Below, piece after piece: positions 36,094 to 44,250 of a stretch of 64,000 nt of DNA (within the stretch, counting starts at the first letter, position 1; each line of letters starts with the position of its first letter). Origin of the DNA: JAJFUE01 sp039683515. Its GTDB lineage: Bacteria > Sumerlaeota > Sumerlaeia > MVZB01. Under the pieces are notes generated by a model. The model made no database searches, had not been told where the DNA came from, and was given only the letters and a program-made list of their open reading frames with translations. The translations under genes were made by a program, and so were the position numbers. The DNA lies in NCBI GenBank assembly GCA_039683515.1, contig JBDKRG010000015.1, positions 33,531 to 97,530 of the forward strand, given 5' to 3'.

Positions 36094-37473
36094 TCAAAAT
36101 TCAGATGATTTGCCCTGTTTTGGCCCGGTATTTATGTCCAAGCATCGGTTATCGGGCGCGCCATGCCGCAACCAGTGCGCGCCGACATTGTTTTTGACGA
36201 CCATCCCCTTCAGGCAGGTCATGCCGCCGCCGGCCGAAACAAACACGGCCTCCCGAATGCCGTCGCGGTCAAGGTCCGGGATCGACGCGACGCCGCGGAC
36301 GCCATTGCCGCTGAACCTGGGCGGGCGGCTGTAGCTGCGCGCCAGCGCCGTCGCGGGGAATTGAAACCGCCACAGCAACGCGCCGTCGCGGCCGGAGAGG
36401 CAGCCGGCCCGGCCCGAATCCTCGCCGGCCAGCACGTCGGCGACGTTGTCCCTCGAAGCGTCCGCGATCCCGCTGGTGACGATCACCGCGCTGCCCATCG
36501 GCGTCTTGGCCAGGACCGTCCCCTTGAGTCCGTCAAGGAGGTAAAGGTTGTAATCGAGGCCGCCGGCGACCGCGTCGCAGACGCCGTCGCCGGTGACGTC
36601 GCCGGCCGGCGAGGCGGCCCAGAAATCCGACGTCGAGGTCAACGCCCAGATCCGGCTTCCCGTCGTTTTGGAACTCCCCTTGATGAGGGTCACCTTGTTG
36701 TCCGCCGAGACGGCCAGCACCTCCGGGACGCCGTCGCCGTCGCCGGTGATATCCGGGAAAGAGCAAACATCCCACACGTCGCCGTTCGTCGCGTACGACC
36801 AGATGACCGAGCCGGTGGCGCCGCTGATCGCATAGACCTTGTTGTCGGCGCAGCCGGCGATCACATCGGCTTTCTTGTCGCCGTTCAGGTCGGCGATCGG
36901 CCTGACGCGCCACACATCGGCGCCGACGGCGCGCTGCCAGACAAGGGCGCCGGTGGCGCCGTTCAGGCACAGCACGCGGTCGTCGCCCGTGCCGGCGATC
37001 GCCTCGCTCCTGGAGTCGCCCGTGATATCGGGGAGGCGGCACACCGACCACACGTCGCTCGTCGCGGTATATTTCCAGATCTGCGGGGCAACGCCGTAAA
37101 GCGCGCCGCCGGACATGCAATGAATCTCGTTGGCGGCCGTGCCGGCGATCACGTCCTCCTGCGCGTCGTCATTGACGTCGCCGATCCCGCTGACGCACCA
37201 CACGGTCCCGTTCGTCGGGAAATACCACCATTCCCTGCCGCGCGCGCTCTCGACGCATTTGACCTCGTCGGACAGCGTGCCCGCGACCAGATCCGATTTC
37301 CCGTCATTGGAGACGTCGCCGATCAAGGCAAGCTCGAACGGCTGGTCCATCAGGTCGAACGACCAGACTTGAGCCCCTGGAAGCTGGGCCGGGACACTGG
37401 CCGGCGCCAGCAGGAACACCCAAACCAACGCGGTCCGAACCCACCACATAGTTGGGCCGGCGCTGAAAAGCAT
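36094..37473 (-). CDS. Exported FG-GAP/VCBS beta-propeller protein 1
   Basis: A 459-residue protein colinear with its neighbour at 34705-36027: it shares QVWSFDLMDQPFELALIGDV (QVWSLDLQDQPYELALIGDV in the neighbour) and every propeller repeat, diverging only in loops and in a C-terminal tail (from MVVKNNVGAHWLRHG). The signal peptide ends at VPAQ. GGAGG lies five bases before the ATG at 37473. It is the first gene of the six-gene polysaccharide operon. A recent tandem duplication followed by divergence is the simplest reading. Confidence 0.85.
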   Translation of the reverse strand: MLFSAGPTMWWVRTALVWVFLLAPASVPAQLPGAQVWSFDLMDQPFELALIGDVSNDGKSDLVAGTLSDEVKCVESARGREWWYFPTNGTVWCVSGIGDVNDDAQEDVIAGTAANEIHCMSGGALYGVAPQIWKYTATSDVWSVCRLPDITGDSRSEAIAGTGDDRVLCLNGATGALVWQRAVGADVWRVRPIADLNGDKKADVIAGCADNKVYAISGATGSVIWSYATNGDVWDVCSFPDITGDGDGVPEVLAVSADNKVTLIKGSSKTTGSRIWALTSTSDFWAASPAGDVTGDGVCDAVAGGLDYNLYLLDGLKGTVLAKTPMGSAVIVTSGIADASRDNVADVLAGEDSGRAGCLSGRDGALLWRFQFPATALARSYSRPPRFSGNGVRGVASIPDLDRDGIREAVFVSAGGGMTCLKGMVVKNNVGAHWLRHGAPDNRCLDINTGPKQGKSSEF

Positions 37474-37785
37474 CACGACCTCCCCTCCCCAATGGGTTTA
37501 ATCGTGCAGAATGTATATGACACGCAGGTCCCCTTGTCTCGGTGTTTAGGTGGATTTCCCGATCTTTTTATCTCATCCCATGCATTCCATTATCGAATTT
37601 GCGATTGCAATTGTATTTTCGCTTCGGCTCAATGCGCGCCATTGACCCCCGTGTCATTCAATGACGAGTTTCGGCGTTTCTGTTCCGCGGGGCGGTTTTT
37701 TCCATGATTCGTGAACCCCGGCGCATGCGATCCGGGTCCTCACTCAGCAATTTCAGGTCGACAGGGACCACCGAACCCGCTTGAT
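37474..37785. other. Intergenic region upstream of the exopolysaccharide operon
   Basis: This 312-base gap between genes on the minus strand is more AT-rich than its surroundings, mostly at 37500-37625. It should contain the promoter of the six-gene operon. On the minus strand TATACA occurs within ATATACATTC near 37512, but with no matching -35 box I do not call it. No gene is seen. Confidence 0.4.
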
Positions 37786-39057
37786 TTACCCGGCCGCCTC
37801 CGTTGTTTCGTAAACCGAGACGTGCAGCGGGAACTCCGCGGCGAACTCGCGGACTTCCTGCGCGACATCGTTTTGGATCGATTCGTTGGTCACGTCGCGC
37901 AACACTCGGCTGATCCATTTGGCGATGCGAACCATGTCGTCTTCCTTCATGCCGCGCGTGGTGAGCGCCGGCGAACCCAGCCGGATGCCGCTCGTCTCGG
38001 CCGGCTTGCGCGTGTCGAACGGGATCATGTTCTTGTTGCAGGTGATGCAGGCGCGGTCGAGGGCCTGCTCGGCCTGCTTGCCGCTGATGCCGTACGGGCT
38101 GACGTCGACGAGGAGCAGGTGGTTGTCCGTGCCGCCCGTGCACAGGCGCAGGCCTTCGGCGACGAGGGTCTCGCCAAGGACCTTCGCGTTGGCGCGGACC
38201 TGCCTGGCGTATTTCTTGAAGCCCGGCGTCATCGCCTCGCCAAAGGCGATCGCCTTGGCGGCGATGATGTGCATGAGCGGGCCGCCCTGGAAGCCGGGGA
38301 AGCACGCCTTGTCGATGGCCTTGGCGTATTTCTCGCGGGCGAGGATGAAGCCGCTGCGCGGGCCGCGCAGCGTCTTGTGCGTCGTCGAGGTGACGATGTC
38401 GCAATACGGGACGGGGTTGGCATGCTCGCCGCCGGCGACGAGGCCGGCGAAGTGCGCCATGTCGACCATCAGCATCGCGCCGACGCCGTCGGCGATGGCG
38501 CGGATCCGCTCGAAGTCGAGCGCGCGCGGGTAGGCGCTGTGGCCGGCGACGATCAGCCTGGGCCGGTTCTCGCGGGCCAGCTTTTCCATCTCGTCGTAAT
38601 CGAGGTAGTCGTCCTCCTGGCGGACGCCGTAGGGGACGATTTTGAAGAACTTGCCGGAGAAGTTGATGTTGAGGCCGTGGGTCAGGTGGCCGCCGTGGGC
38701 CAGGCTCAATCCCATCACCACGTCGCCCGGATCGAGGACGGAGAAATAGGCGATGAGGTTGGCCGACGAGCCCGCGTGCGGCTGGACGTTGGCGTATTCG
38801 GCGCCGAAGAGCTCCTTGAGGCGATCGATCGCCACCTGCTCGACGACATCGACGAACTCGCAGCCGCCGTAATAGCGGCGGCCGGGATAACCTTCCGCAT
38901 ACTTGTGCGTGAGCACCGATCCGGCGGCCTCCAGGACGGCCGGCGAGGCGAAATTCTCCGAGGCAATCATCTCCAGCTTGTAGAGCTGGCGGTCCAGCTC
39001 GTCGCGCATCGCCTCGGCGACGACGGGATCATGCGCCTCAATCTGATCGAACGACAT
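37786..39057 (-). CDS. glyA: Serine hydroxymethyltransferase
   Basis: A 423-residue cytosolic PLP enzyme that interconverts serine and glycine with transfer of a one-carbon unit to tetrahydrofolate. The PLP lysine is in VTSTTHKTLRGPRSG; other hallmarks are LEMIASENFASPAVLEAAGS, NVQPHAGSSANL, LAHGGHLTHG and MVDMAHFAGLVA, plus PGFQGGPLMHIIAAKA. The length is normal for bacterial GlyA. AGGAGGA precedes the ATG. The upstream NifX-like genes are on the same strand 51 bases away, so read-through from their sigma-54 promoter is possible. Confidence 0.98.
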   Translation of the reverse strand: MSFDQIEAHDPVVAEAMRDELDRQLYKLEMIASENFASPAVLEAAGSVLTHKYAEGYPGRRYYGGCEFVDVVEQVAIDRLKELFGAEYANVQPHAGSSANLIAYFSVLDPGDVVMGLSLAHGGHLTHGLNINFSGKFFKIVPYGVRQEDDYLDYDEMEKLARENRPRLIVAGHSAYPRALDFERIRAIADGVGAMLMVDMAHFAGLVAGGEHANPVPYCDIVTSTTHKTLRGPRSGFILAREKYAKAIDKACFPGFQGGPLMHIIAAKAIAFGEAMTPGFKKYARQVRANAKVLGETLVAEGLRLCTGGTDNHLLLVDVSPYGISGKQAEQALDRACITCNKNMIPFDTRKPAETSGIRLGSPALTTRGMKEDDMVRIAKWISRVLRDVTNESIQNDVAQEVREFAAEFPLHVSVYETTEAAG

Positions 39058-39108
39058 GCAACCATCCTCCTGAATGAAAATGCAATGGGCCTTGCGGGTC
39101 CTATGGGT

Positions 39109-39462
39109 TTACGAACAACTGTGATCGTGATGACACGAGCCCTCGCCCGAAACGAGCCGCCCCGCGAGGAACTCCCGCGCCAGCCATTCCGGCGTTTCGG
39201 GCGGCGCCCCGAGAACGACCTGAACGCCGATCGACTCGAACAGCGTCCGCGCCCTGGCGCCCATGTTGCCGGCGATCACAACGGCCGCGCCGTGGTCGGC
39301 CAGCCAGGGCGGCAGCACGCCGGGGGCGTGTTGCGGGGCGTCGACGACCTCCTGCTTGAGAATCGTCGCGGCCGCCGGATCGGCGTCGACCAGCATGAAT
39401 TGCGGACAGTGGCCGAAGTGCCCGGCCAGTTTACCGTCCTCGACGGGGATCGCGATGCGCAT
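39109..39462 (-). CDS. NifX/NafY-type (Nitro_FeMo-Co) protein with Cys/His tail
   Basis: A 117-residue protein of the dinitrogenase iron-molybdenum-cofactor-binding family: MRIAIPVEDGKLAGHFGHCP at the start, then AAVVIAGNMGARARTLFESIG and VQVVLGAPPETPEWLAREFL, and a metal-binding-like tail (GEGSCHHDHSCS). The ATG at 39462 is chosen because AAGGA lies nine bases upstream; an ATG three codons earlier is too close to that site. Such small proteins occur far beyond nitrogen fixers, usually next to Mrp-type iron-sulfur proteins, and there are no nif genes here. It follows the second NifX-like gene by 43 bases. Confidence 0.85.
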   Translation of the reverse strand: MRIAIPVEDGKLAGHFGHCPQFMLVDADPAAATILKQEVVDAPQHAPGVLPPWLADHGAAVVIAGNMGARARTLFESIGVQVVLGAPPETPEWLAREFLAGRLVSGEGSCHHDHSCS

Positions 39463-39505
39463 GCGTTTCATTCCTTTCCGTGGCATGTTCTTCACGGCGT
39501 TTCCT

Positions 39506-39898
39506 TCAACCCGATTTCGCGTCGTCCCGGCGGGAGACGGAACGGGAGCGCTTCGCCTGACGATCGGCGCAACAACCCGGCATGAGGAACTCGGGGCTCG
39601 GCAGGCGGGATTCGACGAACGCGCGCAGCACGTCGTCGACATCGCCGGCGATGAACGGGATCAGGCGTATTCCGGCCGCTATCACCTGGCCGGCCAACGG
39701 CTCCGAGATCGCCCCGCAAATGAGCAGCTCGATCGACGAGTCGCCCAGCCGCCGCACCCGCTCCGGCGCCTCGCCGCCGATCGCGACCTCCCGGCGGGCG
39801 GACACGTTGCTGTCGACCACGTCCGCCACAAGCAGCCGGCGCGAGGAATCGAAGACGGGCGAGATGCGGTCCTGCCAGATCGAGACGGCGACCCTCAT
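39506..39898 (-). CDS. NifX/NafY-type (Nitro_FeMo-Co) protein
   Basis: A 130-residue protein of the same family: VAVSIWQDRISPVFDSSRRLLVADV, then a RRLGDSSIELLICGAISEPLAGQ segment and IRLIPFIAGDVDDVLRAF. The C-terminal extension contains PGCCADRQAKRSRS. GGAGGAG lies eight bases before the ATG at 39898, and a sigma-54 promoter sits directly upstream (39925-39939). The sequence shows iron-sulfur or metal-cluster binding potential only by family; the partner is unknown. It is co-transcribed with the next NifX-like gene. Confidence 0.87.
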   Translation of the reverse strand: MRVAVSIWQDRISPVFDSSRRLLVADVVDSNVSARREVAIGGEAPERVRRLGDSSIELLICGAISEPLAGQVIAAGIRLIPFIAGDVDDVLRAFVESRLPSPEFLMPGCCADRQAKRSRSVSRRDDAKSG

Positions 39899-39924
39899 GC
39901 AACGCTCCTCCGCCTGCATGAAGC

Positions 39925-39939
39925 GCAAATCGCATGCCA
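39925..39939 (-). promoter_or_regulatory. Sigma-54 (-24/-12) promoter for the NifX-like operon
   Basis: On the minus strand TGGCATGCGATTTGC has GG and GC exactly ten bases apart and differs from the consensus TGGCAC-N5-TTGC at one position. The predicted start near 39913 is 15 bases before the ATG, just ahead of the GGAGGAG site. A sigma-54 activator gene lies immediately upstream on the same strand. Confidence 0.78.
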
Positions 39940-40012
39940 GTCCCGGCCAACGCGCCCGATTGCGTTTCGGGTGTTTATTTCATGGGGTTTGGAAGGGGTT
40001 ATGGAAACCTGG

Positions 40013-40030
40013 GACCGATTTCATACGGTC
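40013..40030. promoter_or_regulatory. Candidate enhancer (activator binding site)
   Basis: GACCG-ATTTCATA-CGGTC is an inverted repeat with five-base arms and an 18-base footprint, about 100-117 bases upstream of the predicted start at 39913, the usual distance for a Fis-type sigma-54 activator site. A second palindrome, GTCGCGC-GA-GCGCGAC, lies at 40059-40074. Confidence 0.4.
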
Positions 40031-40080
40031 GCATTCATGAGACCCATGCGCCGACACAGTCGCGCGAGCGCGACCCTGCC

Positions 40081-41442
<1,362 letters not shown>

Positions 41443-41638
41443 CGCGTTCGGCCCGAAGCCCCCTCGCCGAGTCATTATTGCGTTTTTCGGCCGCCCTTGC
41501 CAAGCGGGATGGCCCGACGCCGCCGGGAAACTGGACGCCCAAGTGTCATGCGGGCCCTTCCCGAACGACTGAAGGAGTAGAAGCCCCGGCGCGAATCAGT
41601 CGCCCGGCGCGCCGCCATCATTCAAGGAGACACCGGCA

Positions 41639-42001
41639 ATGCGCAATACCATGGAGTTTCTGGACCATTTCAAGACCAGCGTTGAAAAGATGAAACAGCG
41701 CCATCCCGACGCCGTCAGGGGATTCGGCGGGCTGTTCCAGGCCACGATGAAAGAGGGGGCGCTCCCCACGAAGCAGAAGGAACTGGTTGCGCTGGGGATC
41801 GCCGTGGCGCAGCGCTGCGAGCCGTGCATCCTCCTGCACGTCGAAAAAAGCCTTGCGGCCGGCAACACGCCCGAGCAGGTCATCGAGGCGGCCGGCGTGG
41901 CGGTCATGATGCAGGGCGGCCCCGCCTACACGCATCTGCCCATCGTCATCGACGCCGTCGAGGCCCTGACCGGGAAGAAGCCGGAAGAGGCCGCGCCGTA
42001 A
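41639..42001 (+). CDS. Carboxymuconolactone decarboxylase/AhpD-family protein
   Basis: A 120-residue protein with the AhpD core: ALPTKQKELVALGIAVAQRCEPCILLHVEKSLAAG, which carries the CxxC motif and the following His of the AhpD peroxidase active site. The motif is consistent with a thiol peroxidase or disulfide-reductase role rather than lactone decarboxylation. AAGGAGA is 8-9 bases before the ATG. It is divergent from the sigma-54 activator gene, which has a redox-suggestive PAS domain, so regulation by it is possible but not shown; I see no sigma-54 site in the intervening 196 bases. Confidence 0.9.
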   Translation: MRNTMEFLDHFKTSVEKMKQRHPDAVRGFGGLFQATMKEGALPTKQKELVALGIAVAQRCEPCILLHVEKSLAAGNTPEQVIEAAGVAVMMQGGPAYTHLPIVIDAVEALTGKKPEEAAP

Positions 42002-42088
42002 GCGATGACGGGCGGTCGGCAGCGGTCTCCCCTCACCCGCCATGTATGCTATCGGATGGGATCCGAAATCGTCGGGAAAGGCATAATT

Positions 42089-42117
42089 TTTAAAATAACC
42101 CCCACCTGCGCCATAAT
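42089..42117 (+). promoter_or_regulatory. Candidate promoter of the Cus-type operon
   Basis: TTTAAA (42089-42094) and CATAAT (42112-42117) are spaced by 17 bases, matching four of six and five of six positions of the sigma-70 consensus. It stands in an AT-rich patch of otherwise GC-rich DNA, about 105 bases before the adaptor gene. No CusR-type box is recognised. Confidence 0.4.
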
Positions 42118-42221
42118 GTGTACGGGATTCAGACCGGCGTCCCGGTCGAAGCGGTCGATATGGGAAACCGGCAGGGATGGCGCATTCCATGGATCCGAAT
42201 CGCCGGTCGTGAGGGATCGCC

Positions 42222-44219
42222 ATGAAGCTCGCATGTTTCCGAACGCACCGGGTGGCGGGGCAGGTCCTGCCGGCCATGTTCGTTGCCCTGGCCGTCATCG
42301 TCGCCGTGGTCGGGCCGACGCCCGGCCCTGAACCCGCCCGCGCGCAAACGGCGCCGGCCCCGAAGACGCTCTATACGTGCGGCATGCATCCGGAGGTCAT
42401 TTCGGACACGCCGGGCAACTGCCCCAAGTGCGGGATGAAGCTGGTGGCGATGGACCCGGACCGCGCCCGGGCGATCCTCGAAGCGCGGGGCGAAAGCAGC
42501 GTGGCTCCGGCACCCGGCGATGCGAAAACAAAACGCAAAATCCTTTACTGGCGCTCGTCGATGGACCCGAACGACATCCGCAACGCGCCCGGCAAGGACA
42601 CCATGGGGATGGACCTCATCCCGGTTTACGAGGACGAGGTCGCGGGCGGGCCGTCGATCCGGATCGACCCCGTCACGGAGCAGAACATGGGCCTGCGCCT
42701 CGCAACGGTGCGCACGGGGCCGCTTGTCAAGTCGATCCGCACCGTCGGCACCGTCCAGTACGACGAGCAGAGCCTCGGCGCGGTGACGACCAAGGTCTCC
42801 GGCTGGGTGCAAAAAGTTTACGTCAGCGAGACCGGGGCGCAGGTCCACAAGGGCGATCGGCTGTTCGATCTGTATTCGCCGGAGCTTTACAGCGCGCAGG
42901 AGGAATACCTGGTGGCGCTGCGCGACGCGAAGCAGGCCGAAGGCCAGGCGCTGAAGGAAGCGGCCAGCCTGGCGCGCAGCCGCCTGACCTCCGCCCGCGA
43001 CCGGCTGCGGCTGTTCGACATCAGCGACGCGCAGATCCAGACGCTCGAACAGGAGCAGAAAATCCAGAAGGCGCTCGCCATCAACGCGCAGCTGACCGGG
43101 ATCGTCATCAAGAAGAACATCGTCGAGGGGGACGAGCTCAAGGCGGGGATGCCCGCCTACCAGATCGCCGACCTTTCCACGATCTGGGTGATCGGCAAAG
43201 TCTACGAAACGGACATGCCGTACGTGCAGCCGGGCCAGGAAGCGCAAATGAGGCTGGACTATCTGCCCGGACGCACCTACCGGGGGCGCGTCACCTACGT
43301 TTACCCGTACCTGGAACCGGGGACGCGCGAGATCCCCGTGCGGATGGAATTCCACAACCCGGGCTACGACCTCAAGCCGGGGATGTACGCCACGATCGAG
43401 CTGCGCAAGGAACTGGCCGCGCAGGCGACCCTTGTCCCCGCGATGGCGGTGATCAACACCGGCGAGCGGCAAGTGGCGTTCGTGATGAGCGAGCCCGGCC
43501 GCTTCGAGCCGCGCCGGCTCGCGACCGGCGCGCGCACGGATAACGACGAACTCCAGGTTCTCGGCGGCCTGGCCCCCGGCGAGCGCGTCGTCGTCAGCGG
43601 CCAGTTCCTGCTCGATTCGGAGAGCAACCTGCGCGAGGCGGCCCTCAAGATGCTCAAGCCGGGCCCGGTCGAAACCGGCCGGATCTTCAAGACGGAACCG
43701 GGGGCGCAAGCGACCACGCCCACGCAACCGGCCATGAGCATGCCGGGGATGAATATGGATCACGACGAGATGACAACCACGGCGGCGGCGATCAAATACG
43801 TCTGCCCCATGCCCAGCCACGCCGGCATCCTCTACGACAAGGCGGGCGACTGCCCGCTGTGCGGGATGAGGCTGGTTCCCGTCCAGGACTGGCAGATGAA
43901 CCGGAGCCCGATCGTTTACTGGACCTGCCCGATGCCGGAGGATTACGACGTGCGCGAGCCGGGGGCCGGCAAATGCCCCAAGTGCGGGATGACGCTCATC
44001 CCGGTGACGAAAAAAGAGATCGAGCGCTTTGAAAAAGCGCCGGCCGCGGAGGCGCCGGCCGGGCTCTACACCTGCCCGATGCCGGAGCACGCCGACGTGG
44101 TCGGCGACAAACCGGGCGCCTGCCCCAGGTGCGGGATGAAGCTGGTCCTCACGGGCAGCGTCCCGCACGGCAAGCAGGCCGAGGCCAAATGGCGCGCCGA
44201 ACACCCGAAAACGAAGTAG
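42222..44219 (+). CDS. cusB: CusB-type metal efflux adaptor with five heavy-metal-binding motifs
   Basis: A 665-residue periplasmic adaptor. After the signal peptide (ending near PARAQ), a YTCGMHP...CPKCGMKL motif at about 51-74 is followed by the degenerate YWRSSMDPNDI...MGMDLIPV motif at about 109-135. The adaptor core (about 150-500) has VSGWVQKVYVSETGAQVHKG and the hairpin and barrel elements of CusB. It then adds a Met/His-rich linker (PAMSMPGMNMDHDEM) and three more HMBD motifs, each with a CPM...CxxCGM pattern, at about 527-552, 570-595 and 620-645. CusB proteins normally carry at most one or two. Cu(I)/Ag(I) is suggested by the Met/Cys ligands. The CusA gene follows 31 bases later. 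Confidence 0.93.
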   Translation: MKLACFRTHRVAGQVLPAMFVALAVIVAVVGPTPGPEPARAQTAPAPKTLYTCGMHPEVISDTPGNCPKCGMKLVAMDPDRARAILEARGESSVAPAPGDAKTKRKILYWRSSMDPNDIRNAPGKDTMGMDLIPVYEDEVAGGPSIRIDPVTEQNMGLRLATVRTGPLVKSIRTVGTVQYDEQSLGAVTTKVSGWVQKVYVSETGAQVHKGDRLFDLYSPELYSAQEEYLVALRDAKQAEGQALKEAASLARSRLTSARDRLRLFDISDAQIQTLEQEQKIQKALAINAQLTGIVIKKNIVEGDELKAGMPAYQIADLSTIWVIGKVYETDMPYVQPGQEAQMRLDYLPGRTYRGRVTYVYPYLEPGTREIPVRMEFHNPGYDLKPGMYATIELRKELAAQATLVPAMAVINTGERQVAFVMSEPGRFEPRRLATGARTDNDELQVLGGLAPGERVVVSGQFLLDSESNLREAALKMLKPGPVETGRIFKTEPGAQATTPTQPAMSMPGMNMDHDEMTTTAAAIKYVCPMPSHAGILYDKAGDCPLCGMRLVPVQDWQMNRSPIVYWTCPMPEDYDVREPGAGKCPKCGMTLIPVTKKEIERFEKAPAAEAPAGLYTCPMPEHADVVGDKPGACPRCGMKLVLTGSVPHGKQAEAKWRAEHPKTK

Positions 44220-44250
44220 GACCCATAAGCCCCATTCCCAAAGGCCCCTC

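Noticed and set aside
39109..39898. NifX-like proteins as evidence of nitrogen fixation
   Set aside because: No nifHDK, nifEN or nifB is present; small Nitro_FeMo-Co proteins are common in organisms without nitrogenase.
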